DNA from: Nocardia sputorum | GTDB lineage: Bacteria; Actinomycetota; Actinomycetes; Mycobacteriales; Mycobacteriaceae | NCBI RefSeq assembly: GCF_027924405.1 | Contig: NZ_AP026978.1 | Coordinates: 6,882,001-6,946,000 of the forward strand | Direction: 5' to 3' | DNA length: 64,000 nucleotides | Shown here: positions 35,727 to 44,419 of the stretch, piece after piece | How the letters are laid out: each line of letters starts with the position of its first letter | How positions within the stretch are numbered: the first letter of the stretch is position 1 | Position numbers and translations under genes: made by a program | The notes under the pieces: generated by a model | What the model saw: the letters and a program-made list of their open reading frames with translations, nothing else | What the model was told of the DNA's origin: nothing | The model's database searches: none

Positions 35727-35801
35727 CCTTTTTTTGACCTCGCTGCGATGCTGGACCACGGCGGCACACGAAGCGGTGTGCCCGGACCGGCAGGGGAACT
35801 G

Positions 35802-36593
35802 ATGGCTGACCTAGAGGCGTTGCTCGGCGACTTCGCCGACGAATGCGCGGGCCTGGAACGACTCGTCGCCCCGTTGGCACCCGCGGAGTGGGCGCGCGCC
35901 ACCCCCGCGCCCGGCTGGACCATCGCCCATCAGATCGGCCATCTGGCTTGGACCGACGAAATCGCGACGATCGCCACCGCGGACGCCGCCCGATTCCAGC
36001 AGTTGCTGGCGGAAGCCGGGCCGCGGGCGCTCACGTTCGTCGACGAGGCCGCCGAGAAAGCCGCCACCGAACCACCGGCCGAGCTGCTCGATCGCTGGCG
36101 GCGTGGCCGCGCGGGACTCGTCGCCGCGCTGCGCGCGACGCCTCCGGGCGTGAAGTTGCCGTGGTTCGGTCCGCCGATGAGCGCAGCGTCGATGATCACC
36201 GCCCGCATCATGGAGACCTGGGCACACGGGCAGGACGTGGCCGATGCCCTGGGCGTGCACCGCACTGCCACGGCGCGGCTGCGCACCGTGGCCCATATCG
36301 GCGTGCGCACCAGGAATTTCGCCTACACCGTGCACGGAAAGACCCCGCCCGCGGCGGAATTCCGGGTGGAACTGACCGCACCGGATCGCACGATCTGGGC
36401 GTGGGGCCCCGAAGACGCCGAGCAGCGGGTGACCGGATCGGCACTCGATTTCTGCCTGCTGGTGACCCAGCGCCGCCATCCGGACGACCTGGCGATCCAC
36501 GCGGACGGCGACGACGCCGCGGAATGGCTCACTATCGCACAGGCTTTCGCGGGCCCGACAGGTGAAGGAAGGACAGCGGGCCAGTTCACCTGA
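35802..36593 (+). CDS. TIGR03084 family, mycothiol-dependent/DinB-like four-helix protein
   Basis: A 263-residue protein. ATG 35802 follows GGGGAA. The N-terminal ~150 residues form a DinB/maleylpyruvate-isomerase-like four-helix domain with metal-ligand candidates in IAHQIGHLAWTD and METWAHGQDVADALG; the C-terminal part (HADGDDAAEWLTIAQAF) is the small C-terminal domain. TIGR03084 proteins are restricted to actinobacteria and the enzymatic reaction is not established; mycothiol-dependent chemistry is suggested by related folds. Monocistronic as far as can be seen. Confidence 0.82.
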   Translation: MADLEALLGDFADECAGLERLVAPLAPAEWARATPAPGWTIAHQIGHLAWTDEIATIATADAARFQQLLAEAGPRALTFVDEAAEKAATEPPAELLDRWRRGRAGLVAALRATPPGVKLPWFGPPMSAASMITARIMETWAHGQDVADALGVHRTATARLRTVAHIGVRTRNFAYTVHGKTPPAAEFRVELTAPDRTIWAWGPEDAEQRVTGSALDFCLLVTQRRHPDDLAIHADGDDAAEWLTIAQAFAGPTGEGRTAGQFT

Positions 36594-36955
36594 CCCGCCC
36601 CACACCCGACCCGATCGGTGACGATTCGGGAGCGGGCGAGCGCCACACTTGGGTGCGCCGTGTTCATGTCGACGGCCGGACGCCGTTGGCCGGGTGTCTC
36701 GAGATGGCAGTCGAGAATGGCGCTCGCCAGCTACCCGAATATTTACCCGTCCGTGTGACCACGGAAACATTGCCGCCATGTAGGCCGTAGCGTGCATCTC
36801 TCCTCGCGCTGACCTGCCGGGATGGACAGACGGCTGTGATCCTGCTCGCATCGATGCCGTATCCCGCGCCGCCCCACAGGTAATCTGGACGGGCGTACAG
36901 CTTTCCGCGGTGCCGATCGCCTGTGGGAGCAGCGTCGCAGGGAAAGGAACGCATC
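36594..36955. other. 362-base region without a recognisable gene
   Basis: Between the TIGR03084 gene and the secreted hypothetical at 36956. Short frames on both strands are not protein-like. The 3' half is relatively AT-rich and should contain the promoter of the downstream gene. No convincing repeat. Confidence 0.5.
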
Positions 36956-37624
36956 GTGACAGCACACCGACCTGTCCAGGTCGCGCGGCATGCCGCCATC
37001 GTGCTCGCCGGTGCGGCCAGTGTGAGCCTGACCGCCGCAGCGGGCGCCTATATCGTCCAGCAGATCGCCGACATCCAGCGCCCGGATACTCGGATCGCCG
37101 CGCCGGTCGTCCCGACCGCCCCGCATGCACCGGACCATGGCCGCGCATACGTCGCCTATCCGGCACTGACAAGCAGCAGTGTCGTTCTGCCCGTTGACAT
37201 TTCCACCGCCCCCGCTACCGAGCCGGAGATCGCCGAACCGCTCGTCGATTCGCCCGCCGCGCCGCCCCCGCCCGCACCACTCGCCGGCAGCGTCCGCGTC
37301 GGCGAGGCCTATGTCGGCGCGCGAGTCACGCGTACCGAGGCCGATACCGTCTCGGTCACCGTGGACACGAACGCCTTGACGATGCTGACCGGTTTCCTCC
37401 GCGCGGATCCCGCGCGAGAGAAGCCGGGCACGTCCGCCGTGACCACGATGCGCACCGACTTGAATACCCGGAACGGTGAAGTGCGGCTCGCGCTTTCGGA
37501 CCCGGGATCGGGCGAGCGTGACCTGCACCTCGATCGCCACGCCAGGCCCGCGTCCACCGGGCAGGCGACCACCGAACACCCACCCGCGACATCGCCGGAC
37601 AAGACGAGTTCCGCCACGGTGTGA
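36956..37624 (+). CDS. secreted or membrane-anchored protein of unknown function
   Basis: A 222-residue protein beginning at GTG 36956 (GGAAAGGAACGC upstream). The N-terminal VARHAAIVLAGAASVSLTAAAGAYIV is a signal anchor; the rest is Pro/Ala/Thr-rich (SPAAPPPPAPLAGS) with a short structured stretch GEAYVGARVTRTEADTVSVTVD and ALTMLTGFLRADP. It looks like an extracytoplasmic protein with a flexible linker. No family recognised. 22 nt before lhgO. Confidence 0.65.
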   Translation: MTAHRPVQVARHAAIVLAGAASVSLTAAAGAYIVQQIADIQRPDTRIAAPVVPTAPHAPDHGRAYVAYPALTSSSVVLPVDISTAPATEPEIAEPLVDSPAAPPPPAPLAGSVRVGEAYVGARVTRTEADTVSVTVDTNALTMLTGFLRADPAREKPGTSAVTTMRTDLNTRNGEVRLALSDPGSGERDLHLDRHARPASTGQATTEHPPATSPDKTSSATV

Positions 37625-37646
37625 CCGACCGCCTACTCTGCTCGGC

Positions 37647-38831
37647 ATGAGCGCCTACGACTTCTGCGTCATCGGCGGCGGCATCGTCGGTGTGGCCACC
37701 GCGCACCGGATCCTGGCGCGCAATCCCGGGGCGAGCCTCGTGCTACTGGAGAAAGCCCAGCGTCTGGCCGCCCATCAGACCGGGCACAACAGCGGAGTCA
37801 TCCACTCCGGCATCTACTATCCGCCGGACAGCCTGAAGGCCACGCTGTGCCGCCGTGGCGCCCGCTGGACCAAGGATTTCGCCGCGGCACACGACATTCC
37901 GTACCGGGTCTGCGGAAAATTGCTGGTCGCCACCGACGACGCCGAGTACAAGCGAATGCTCGCGCTGCACGAACGTTCGATCACCAACGGCGTGGCCGTC
38001 GAACTGATCGACACGGCGGAACTCACGCGGCGCGAACCGCGCGTCACCGGCGTCGGCGCCCTTTTCGTCCCGGACACCGGCATCATCGACTTCACCCGGG
38101 TGGCCGAAGCGCTCGCCGAGGAAGTCCGCGGCGCGGGTGGTGAATTCGTGCTGGGCGCCGAGGTGACCGCGCTCACCGAGAGCACGGACGCGGTGACCGC
38201 CGCGGGGCCGACCGGCTCGTGGACGGCGCGCCGCATGGTGGTCTGCGCGGGGCTGCAAGCCGACCGGCTGGCCCGGGCGGCCGGACTGCGCACCGACTTT
38301 CGCATCGTTCCCTTCCGCGGCGAGTACTACCAACTGCCGCAGGAGCGCAACGGGCTGGTGCGCACGCTGATCTATCCGATCCCCGATCCGGAATTGCCTT
38401 TTCTCGGAGTGCATTTGAGTCCCATGATCGACGGTTCGCTGACCGTGGGGCCGAACGCGGTGCTCGGATTGGCCAGGGAGGGGTATCGCAAAGGCAGCGT
38501 CGACCTGACCGACGCGCGAGAAGTGCTCGGATTCCCCGGATTTCACCGTGTCGCCAAGGCGAACGTGCGCACCGGCCTGCGCGAGCTGCGCAACTCGCTG
38601 TTCAAGCGCGGATACCTGGCGCAGTGCCGCCGCTACTGTCCGGAGCTGACGCTCGCCGATCTGCTGCCCCGGGAGGCGGGCATTCGCGCGCAGGCGGTCT
38701 TGCGGGACGGAACGTTGGTGCACGACTTCATGATCGAGCGCACGGAACGCTCGGTTCATCTGCTCAACGCGCCGTCACCCGCGGCGACCTCGGCCATGCC
38801 GATCGCGGAGCACATCGTCGACCAGCTCTGA
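37647..38831 (+). CDS. lhgO: L-2-hydroxyglutarate oxidase
   Basis: A 394-residue FAD oxidoreductase. The Rossmann start is DFCVIGGGIVGVATAHRI, and the substrate-site blocks HQTGHNSGVIHSGIYYP, YRVCGKLLVAT, IPDPELPFLGVHLSP and PREAGIRAQAV are typical of LhgO. It oxidises L-2-hydroxyglutarate to 2-oxoglutarate, returning electrons to the quinone pool or oxygen. ATG 37647 has no strong ribosome site. No partner gene is fixed beside it, but a D-2-hydroxyacid dehydrogenase-type gene lies at 21.6 kb and succinate dehydrogenase at 15-19 kb. Confidence 0.92.
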   Translation: MSAYDFCVIGGGIVGVATAHRILARNPGASLVLLEKAQRLAAHQTGHNSGVIHSGIYYPPDSLKATLCRRGARWTKDFAAAHDIPYRVCGKLLVATDDAEYKRMLALHERSITNGVAVELIDTAELTRREPRVTGVGALFVPDTGIIDFTRVAEALAEEVRGAGGEFVLGAEVTALTESTDAVTAAGPTGSWTARRMVVCAGLQADRLARAAGLRTDFRIVPFRGEYYQLPQERNGLVRTLIYPIPDPELPFLGVHLSPMIDGSLTVGPNAVLGLAREGYRKGSVDLTDAREVLGFPGFHRVAKANVRTGLRELRNSLFKRGYLAQCRRYCPELTLADLLPREAGIRAQAVLRDGTLVHDFMIERTERSVHLLNAPSPAATSAMPIAEHIVDQL

Positions 38832-38960
38832 ACGCCTTTCCTTCCCAAGCAACCAGTCGGTCGCACTCTTGCGAATTGGGTCGACCAAATCGTCCAGAGC
38901 CCTCGAATAAAGAGGAGAGCTGTAGTACTTTTAACGCCAGTCGTGGAACAGGGAGGGCCT

Positions 38961-39431
38961 ATGGGCCACATCAAGTACGCGAGTGACGTCGGAGCGCCCG
39001 TCGAGGTCGCTTTCCATTACACGGACAACCATCTGTTCGTACCGGACTGGATGTTCGGCATCGCGGACTTCGTCCCGACCGGCGAACAGGACCGCGGACT
39101 CGGCGCGGTCTTCGCCACCACCACCCGCCTCGCGCTCTGGCAACCGACATCGACCTGCGAGATCACCGAATACCGCCACAACGCGGTGATCGGGTACACG
39201 CTGCGCGGGCGCGTCTCCGGCACGCTGCGGCTGCGCTTCGATCCGCTCGGTTACGGACGCTCGGTGCTGACCTCCGAGGCGGAATACCGTCCACCCCGCG
39301 GACCGGTCGGGCGCGTGAGCGCGGGTCTGGTGGACGCCGCGGTCAAATCGGCGCTGCGGCGGACGGAGTCGCGGTTACGGAGGGAGATAGAGGAATTCCA
39401 CGGTACCGATCTTGTCGGTCGGATTGCGTAG
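38961..39431 (+). CDS. SRPBCC (START-like) family protein
   Basis: A 156-residue hydrophobic-pocket protein. ATG 38961 follows CAGGGAGG. The fold pattern is IKYASDVGAPVEVAFHYTDN and the C-terminal helix SAGLVDAAVKSALRRTESRLRR; the middle has PTSTCEITEYRHN and LRLRFDPLG strands. SRPBCC proteins bind or transport hydrophobic ligands or act as cyclases; no polyketide cluster is adjacent. It is 10 nt before the RNase H gene, which may be co-transcribed. Confidence 0.78.
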   Translation: MGHIKYASDVGAPVEVAFHYTDNHLFVPDWMFGIADFVPTGEQDRGLGAVFATTTRLALWQPTSTCEITEYRHNAVIGYTLRGRVSGTLRLRFDPLGYGRSVLTSEAEYRPPRGPVGRVSAGLVDAAVKSALRRTESRLRREIEEFHGTDLVGRIA

Positions 39432-39441
39432 GGTGCCAGCC

Positions 39442-40014
39442 ATGATCATCGTGAGCACCGACGGATCCTGCCTCCGCAATCCCGGCGGCGCCATCGGCTG
39501 GGCTTGGGTCAATCATCAGGGCTCCTCGGCCAGTGGGGGAGCCGCATCCGGAACCAACCAGGTCGCGGAGTTGCGCGCGGTGCTGGAGGCGATCGTCGCC
39601 CACCCCGGGTCCGAACCACTGCTCATCGAGAGCGATTCGCTCTACGCGATCAAATGCGCCTCGGAATGGGTGTCGGGGTGGCGGCTCAACGGCTGGCGCA
39701 CGTCCACCGGCGGCGCGGTGAAGAACGTCGAACTCGTCCGGCAGATCGATCGCGCCATCCAGAGCAGGCCGGGCCCGGTCCGTTTCCGTTGGGTCCGCGG
39801 ACATGTCGGCAACTACTTCAACGAGCAGGCCGACGCACTGGCTGGAGAAGCGGCTCGGCAGGCCGCGGTCACCGCGGCTGTCGCCGAGGCGAACACCGTG
39901 GAGATGCTCGCGGTGACTGTGGAGGAAACGCCGACGGCGCCGGAAGCGCCGAAGAGCAAGGCCGCGGGGAAGGCGGCCGCGCCGTCGGCGCCACAGACTT
40001 TGACGCTGTTCTGA
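39442..40014 (+). CDS. rnhA: ribonuclease HI with clamp-binding-like tail
   Basis: A 190-residue protein. The catalytic residues are in STDGSCLRNPGG, NQVAELRAVLEAI, IESDSLYAI and RGHVGNYFNEQAD, so the DEDD set is complete. It cleaves the RNA strand of RNA-DNA hybrids (R-loops, Okazaki primers). The core ends near residue 145; the remaining ~45 residues are Ala/Pro/Lys-rich and end in QTLTLF, which matches the hexapeptide form QxLxLF of the bacterial beta-clamp-binding motif. Start ATG 39442 is within 10 nt of the SRPBCC stop. The gene meets the mce operon at a strong terminator. Confidence 0.9.
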   Translation: MIIVSTDGSCLRNPGGAIGWAWVNHQGSSASGGAASGTNQVAELRAVLEAIVAHPGSEPLLIESDSLYAIKCASEWVSGWRLNGWRTSTGGAVKNVELVRQIDRAIQSRPGPVRFRWVRGHVGNYFNEQADALAGEAARQAAVTAAVAEANTVEMLAVTVEETPTAPEAPKSKAAGKAAAPSAPQTLTLF

Positions 40015-40050
40015 TTCGCCGGGCGAATCGCCGCAGGGCCGCCCGAATGA

Positions 40051-40085
40051 CCTCCGGCGGTGGTGGCTCGGCCCACCGCCGGAGG
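40051..40085. terminator. bidirectional terminator between rnhA and the mce operon
   Basis: CCTCCGGCGGTGG-TGGCTCGGC-CCACCGCCGGAGG: a perfect 13-bp stem between two convergent genes; it can serve both. Confidence 0.8.
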
Positions 40086-40092
40086 CGCTCGG

Positions 40093-40902
40093 CTAGTTGC
40101 CCGGCTGCGGTGCGGGCTGACCAGACGGTGCCTGCTGCGGAGCCGGAGTGCCGCCCGGCGCGGGAGCGCCAGGCAGGCCGGTGCCCGCGCCCTTCAGCAT
40201 CGGCGAATCGAGCTTCTCGACCAGCCACTTGTCGCCGGACTTCTGCAGCTGGGCGATCACCACCACGAACTGTCGCTCGGGGTTGGTCTGGGTGAAGTTG
40301 GTCCGATACTGCGTGAGGGTCACCAACACCTTGGCCGAGGTCTTGTCACCGGCCTGGTATCCGCACTGCACGTCATCGACCCAGGACTTGACCTGCGCCT
40401 GCACCATGGCGTCTTTCAGCGCCTTGGTCGCGTCATCGAACTCCTTGAGGAACTCGCCCGTCGAGCCGGCCTTCACCGTGGTGAAGTAGTCGTCGAGGTT
40501 CTTCGAGTAGTCGTAGACCGAGACGTCCTTGCCGAATGCGCACGCGGCGTCGGTCGAGTCGCGAATCGCGTCGAGCTTGTCGCCGCGATCGGACCCTTGC
40601 AAGAAGAACACCACCACCGCGGTGATCGCCGCGACCGCGAGCACACCGGCCGCGAACGCGGCCACCAGCGGAAGCGAGGTGGATTTCCCGGACGGTGCGG
40701 GGCCCGCCGCCTTGGGCGCGACCTTCTTCTCGGCCGGCTTCGCGCCGGTCTCGGCCTTGTCTGCCTTCTCCGCCTTGGACAGCTCGGGCTTCGCCGCGCC
40801 GGCGGCGTCCCCCGACTGCGCGGTCACCGCGTCGGTGTCCTTGTCGGAGGCGGCGGCCGTGGTCTCGGCGTCCTTGTCGGTCTCGGCGTCGTCGGTAGAC
40901 AT
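40093..40902 (-). CDS. Mce-associated membrane protein
   Basis: A 269-residue protein at the end of the mce operon. The first ~80 residues are charged and Ala/Lys/Glu-rich (SKAEKADKAETGAKPAEKK), one membrane helix follows (LPLVAAFAAGVLAVAAITAVVVFFL), then an extracytoplasmic domain (YDYSKNLDDYFTTVKAGSTGEF) and a Pro/Gly tail. This is the Mas/Mce-associated topology; such proteins stabilise the Mce complex in mycobacteria. Start ATG 40902 is chosen over 40932 on the family start (MSTDDAETD). It lies 133 nt after mceF. Confidence 0.85.
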   Translation of the reverse strand: MSTDDAETDKDAETTAAASDKDTDAVTAQSGDAAGAAKPELSKAEKADKAETGAKPAEKKVAPKAAGPAPSGKSTSLPLVAAFAAGVLAVAAITAVVVFFLQGSDRGDKLDAIRDSTDAACAFGKDVSVYDYSKNLDDYFTTVKAGSTGEFLKEFDDATKALKDAMVQAQVKSWVDDVQCGYQAGDKTSAKVLVTLTQYRTNFTQTNPERQFVVVIAQLQKSGDKWLVEKLDSPMLKGAGTGLPGAPAPGGTPAPQQAPSGQPAPQPGN

Positions 40903-41034
40903 CGATAAAACCTGCACTTTCCCGGCACGCATCGGTGCGCACCGATTGGCTTCAGCGGCCCGCGGCAGCGAACCTTACGCGTTCCACCGGCGAGTATGCC
41001 CGCCCGACGGGATGACCGCCGGGCCGGGTACGAC

Positions 41035-42213
41035 TCACCGCACCGGAGGCAGGGTCCGTTCGTTCGGATCCACGCCCGGCGGCATGTGCGCGCCGTTGTT
41101 GGGCACGTCGGGCCGCGGCGCGTTGGCGGCGCCGCGGATCTGCTGACCCGGCGGCGGGTTCTCACAGTAGTTCCACTTCGGGATCGTGCCGTCCTGCACG
41201 ACCTCGTTGCGCATCTTCGGAGTGTTGTAGGTGCAGAACGGCCGCGGCCAGATGTCGATCATCGCGTGGAACTCGCCGTCGTGCGCCGGGACGCCGAGCG
41301 CCTCGCCGCCGAGCGCGAGCGAGGGGAACAGGGCGCGCAGCGCGGGCAGCCGCAGCTGCGCCGCCTTCGTGATCGCCTGGAAGTTGGTCGCCAGGCTGGT
41401 GATCGGATCGGCCGTGCGGTCCACCACCGCGCCGAGACTGGTGAGCTGCCCGGGGGCCTGCTCGAGCACGCGCTGCAGTTCCGCGTTCGCGTTGTTGAAC
41501 TGCTCGAACAGCACTCCGGAGTTGCGGGTCAGCGTGGCCAGATCCGGCTGCGCGTTGGAAGTCGTACTGGCGATGGTCCGCAGATTGGTGATCAGATTCG
41601 TGGTCTGCGGCAGCAGCGAATCCAGTCCCGCCGTCGCCAAGCTGATGCCGTTGACCAGGCCGCGCAACTGATCCGGGCCACCGCTGAGCGCGATGTCCAG
41701 CTCGTTCAGGATGACCTGGAAATGATCCGGATTGATCTGCGCGATCAGGGCGCTGGAGTTGTCCAGGACCGACCACACCGGCGTGGGCGTGTGGATCTTG
41801 TCCGGATCGAACTTGATCACCGCGCCGTTGGCCAGATACGGCCCCTGCTCGGCGTTCGGCCGGAAGTCGATGTACTGCTCACCCGCGCCGGACAGCGCCT
41901 GCACCGCGATCTGGGTGTCCACCGGGATCTTGTACTTCGACTCGATCTGCGCGGTGGCGGCGATGGCCTGCCCGCGATCGGTCAGCTCGATCGAGGTCAC
42001 CTTGCCGATGCGCCAGCCGCGCAGCGTCACGTCGTTGCCGGGCTGCAGACCGCCGGAACGGTCCAGATTCACCGTGACGGTGTAGTCGGACCGCAGCGGG
42101 TTCACCCGCATCACGTTGATCATCAGGTACGCCGCGCCGACCAGCAGCACGAGCACCAGACCCACGTTCGAGAGGAAGATCTTGCTTCCGAAGAGTTTGC
42201 GCGCGGAGGTCAT
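41035..42213 (-). CDS. mceF: Mce family protein, MceF position
   Basis: A 392-residue member of the Mce substrate-binding proteins. One N-terminal helix (FLSNVGLVLVLLVGAAYLMI) anchors it; the MCE domain follows (YTVTVNLDRSGGLQPGNDVTLRGWRIGKV in pieces), then the long helical region that stacks with the other five Mce proteins into a lipid-carrying tunnel, and an extended C-terminal tail with cysteines (PRPFCTYNT, WNYCENPPP). Its ATG overlaps the mceE stop (ATGA), showing tight coupling. Last of the six mce genes. Confidence 0.93.
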   Translation of the reverse strand: MTSARKLFGSKIFLSNVGLVLVLLVGAAYLMINVMRVNPLRSDYTVTVNLDRSGGLQPGNDVTLRGWRIGKVTSIELTDRGQAIAATAQIESKYKIPVDTQIAVQALSGAGEQYIDFRPNAEQGPYLANGAVIKFDPDKIHTPTPVWSVLDNSSALIAQINPDHFQVILNELDIALSGGPDQLRGLVNGISLATAGLDSLLPQTTNLITNLRTIASTTSNAQPDLATLTRNSGVLFEQFNNANAELQRVLEQAPGQLTSLGAVVDRTADPITSLATNFQAITKAAQLRLPALRALFPSLALGGEALGVPAHDGEFHAMIDIWPRPFCTYNTPKMRNEVVQDGTIPKWNYCENPPPGQQIRGAANAPRPDVPNNGAHMPPGVDPNERTLPPVR

Positions 42214-43313
42214 CGCTGTCCGCCCCCCACTCGACTCTGGACCAGTTGCAGCACCTGGATCAGGCTGCCCGCGAAGTCCTGCAGGTCGTTGAGATCCTGG
42301 AGCTTGCCGTGTTGCGGATCGGTGAGCGCGCTGATGTCCAGGTTGGTCGCGGTCGCGTACACCGCGAAGCTGCTGCCGCGGAAGGTCGCGTCGACCTTCG
42401 GCCGGATCACCCGCAGCCGATCCAGCAGGACGCCGAAACCGTCACCGGTCTTGGCGATCGCGTCCATCAGCTGGCGGGTGTTCTCCAGCAGCCCGTTCAG
42501 GCTCTCGGTCGAGGTGTTCGCGTAATCGCCCAGCGCGGCGCTGGAAATGGACAACTTGCTGAGCAGTTCGCCGAGGGCCCGGTTGTTCTCGGCGATGGCG
42601 CCGATCATCTGCGGCAGCGTGTCGGCCACCTCGCCGAGCTCCGACCGCCGCCCCTCGATGGTGTTGGCCAGCGTGCTGAATTCACCGAGCACACTGTCGA
42701 CGCGAGCGGAGTTGGCGTTCAGACTGCCGACCACGCCGGTCATCTCGGTGATCAGGTGGGCCAGTTGCTCGCCGCGGCCGCCGACGATGGAGTCCAGTTC
42801 GGCGCCCAGCTTGGAGAGGCTGGCGATGCCGCCGCCGTTGAACAGCATGGAGACCGAGATGAGCAGCTGCTCGACGGTCGCGCCCGCGGAGGTGCTGTCG
42901 ATGGTGAGCGTGTCGCCGTCGTGCAACATCTGCGCGCCGGAGTCGGTCTTCGGCTTGGACACCGCGACGAAGACGTCACCCAGCGGAGTGGCCTGGCGCA
43001 ATTCCGCCGTGCTGCCCTTCGGCAACTCGATGTCCTTGCGGATGGTCAGGTCCACGATAGCCTGGAAGTTCTTGGTCTTGATGTCGGTGACCACGCCGAC
43101 ATCCGAGCCGCCGATCTTCACCTTCGCCTGATCGGGCAGATTCAGCGCGTTCTCGAAGACCGCGTGGATCGTGTAGGTCTCCCCGCCCTGGCCCGGTTTC
43201 GGCAGCGGCAGCTTCTCCACGGTGAGCCCGCAGCCGGAGGTAACCGCCACGCCGGCCACCGCGGCGAAGGCGACCAGCGCCCTGCGTGCCTTGATCGTCA
43301 TTCGGTACGTCAT
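42210..43313 (-). CDS. mceE: Mce family lipoprotein, MceE position
   Basis: A 367-residue Mce protein with a lipoprotein-type signal (RALVAFAAVAGVAVTSGCGL); the lipidated Cys follows TSG. The MCE domain begins at YTIHAVFENALNLPDQAKVKIGG. The rest is a helical needle region. MceE members (LprK etc.) are the lipoprotein of each mce operon. The start overlaps mceD and the end overlaps mceF. Confidence 0.93.
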   Translation of the reverse strand: MTYRMTIKARRALVAFAAVAGVAVTSGCGLTVEKLPLPKPGQGGETYTIHAVFENALNLPDQAKVKIGGSDVGVVTDIKTKNFQAIVDLTIRKDIELPKGSTAELRQATPLGDVFVAVSKPKTDSGAQMLHDGDTLTIDSTSAGATVEQLLISVSMLFNGGGIASLSKLGAELDSIVGGRGEQLAHLITEMTGVVGSLNANSARVDSVLGEFSTLANTIEGRRSELGEVADTLPQMIGAIAENNRALGELLSKLSISSAALGDYANTSTESLNGLLENTRQLMDAIAKTGDGFGVLLDRLRVIRPKVDATFRGSSFAVYATATNLDISALTDPQHGKLQDLNDLQDFAGSLIQVLQLVQSRVGGGQR

Positions 43314-44419
43314 TTCGTCAGTCCGAGCAGTGCGGCGGTGAGCCCGTAGTCGGGTCCGAAGTCCTGCATGTTTCCGGTGCGGCAGCCGTCGGCCTTCATC
43401 TGGATGCGCTCGCAGAACAGGCTGACGATCTCACCCGACAGCGCGGTGCCGATCACCGCGTGCAGCCGGACGTACCCGTGCTCGCGGTTGATGATGTTGT
43501 CGACGTTCTGCATGACCATCGGCGCCAGGTCCGCGACCTCGGTGAGGCCGTAGGCGTTGTCGCGCAGCTGCTGGGTCACGTTGGTCAGGCCGCTCATCGT
43601 GCCCTGCAACTGATCCTGGTACTGCGTCAGCGTGGTGCTCGTGTTCCGCAGGAAGGCCAGCAGCTGATCCAGCGTGGCCTGCAGACCCGGGGCCTGGTCG
43701 GCGAGCAGGCCGGTCATCTGGGTCACCCGGTTGCTGAAATCACGCACCGACTGGTCGTTCTCGGCCAGCATGGTGGTGAGGTCGTTCAGCTTGATGATGA
43801 TGCTGGAGATCGCGTCCTTGTTGTCCACACCGACCTTCAACGCGCTGGACAGCGCGTTGAGCGTGTCGCGGATCTTCTCGCCGTTGCCGTTGAGCATCGG
43901 GTAGAGCACCCGGCCCGACAGCGGGCCGATGCCCTCCTGGCCCGGCTCCGGCTTCAGCGCGGCGGCGAACTGATCGATGGTCTTGATCATCGTGTCCAGT
44001 TCGACCGGCGTCTTGGTCCGCGCCTTGGGCAGATGATCGCCGTCGGACAAGGTCGCGCCGCCGGTGTAGACGGGGGTGAGCTCGACATGCCGGTCGGTCA
44101 CGATGGACGGCGAGACGATCGCGGCGATCGCGTCCTTCGGGATCTTCACGTCCTTGTCGATGGACATGTGCACCTCGACCAGGGTGCCCTTGGGCACGAT
44201 CTTGTCGACCTTGCCGACATCGAGCCCGAGCACCGTGATCGGGTTGCCCTCGTAGATACCCGCGATGTTGTCGAAGTCGGCGGTGATTCGCAGGGTGTTG
44301 CCCAGCGCGTCGTTCACCGAACTCGGCAGCAGCGAGCAACTGCCGACCGTCAGTGCGGCGGCGCTGATCATCAGCGCCTTCGCGACGGTCCTCAGCGGAA
44401 AGCCCGTGCGGAATCTCAT
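43310..44419 (-). CDS. mceD: Mce family protein, MceD position, with lipobox
   Basis: A 369-residue Mce protein. ATG 44419 (MRFRTGFPLRTVAKALMIS) is preferred to an in-frame 44476 start; it overlaps the mceC stop. The signal ends in ALTVGSCSLLPSS, which fits a lipobox (VGSC), so this subunit may also be lipidated. The MCE domain starts ITADFDNIAGIYEGNPITVLG. The C-terminus is short (CERIQMKADGCRTGNMQDFG), unlike the long proline tail of M. tuberculosis MceD proteins. Confidence 0.92.
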   Translation of the reverse strand: MRFRTGFPLRTVAKALMISAAALTVGSCSLLPSSVNDALGNTLRITADFDNIAGIYEGNPITVLGLDVGKVDKIVPKGTLVEVHMSIDKDVKIPKDAIAAIVSPSIVTDRHVELTPVYTGGATLSDGDHLPKARTKTPVELDTMIKTIDQFAAALKPEPGQEGIGPLSGRVLYPMLNGNGEKIRDTLNALSSALKVGVDNKDAISSIIIKLNDLTTMLAENDQSVRDFSNRVTQMTGLLADQAPGLQATLDQLLAFLRNTSTTLTQYQDQLQGTMSGLTNVTQQLRDNAYGLTEVADLAPMVMQNVDNIINREHGYVRLHAVIGTALSGEIVSLFCERIQMKADGCRTGNMQDFGPDYGLTAALLGLTK

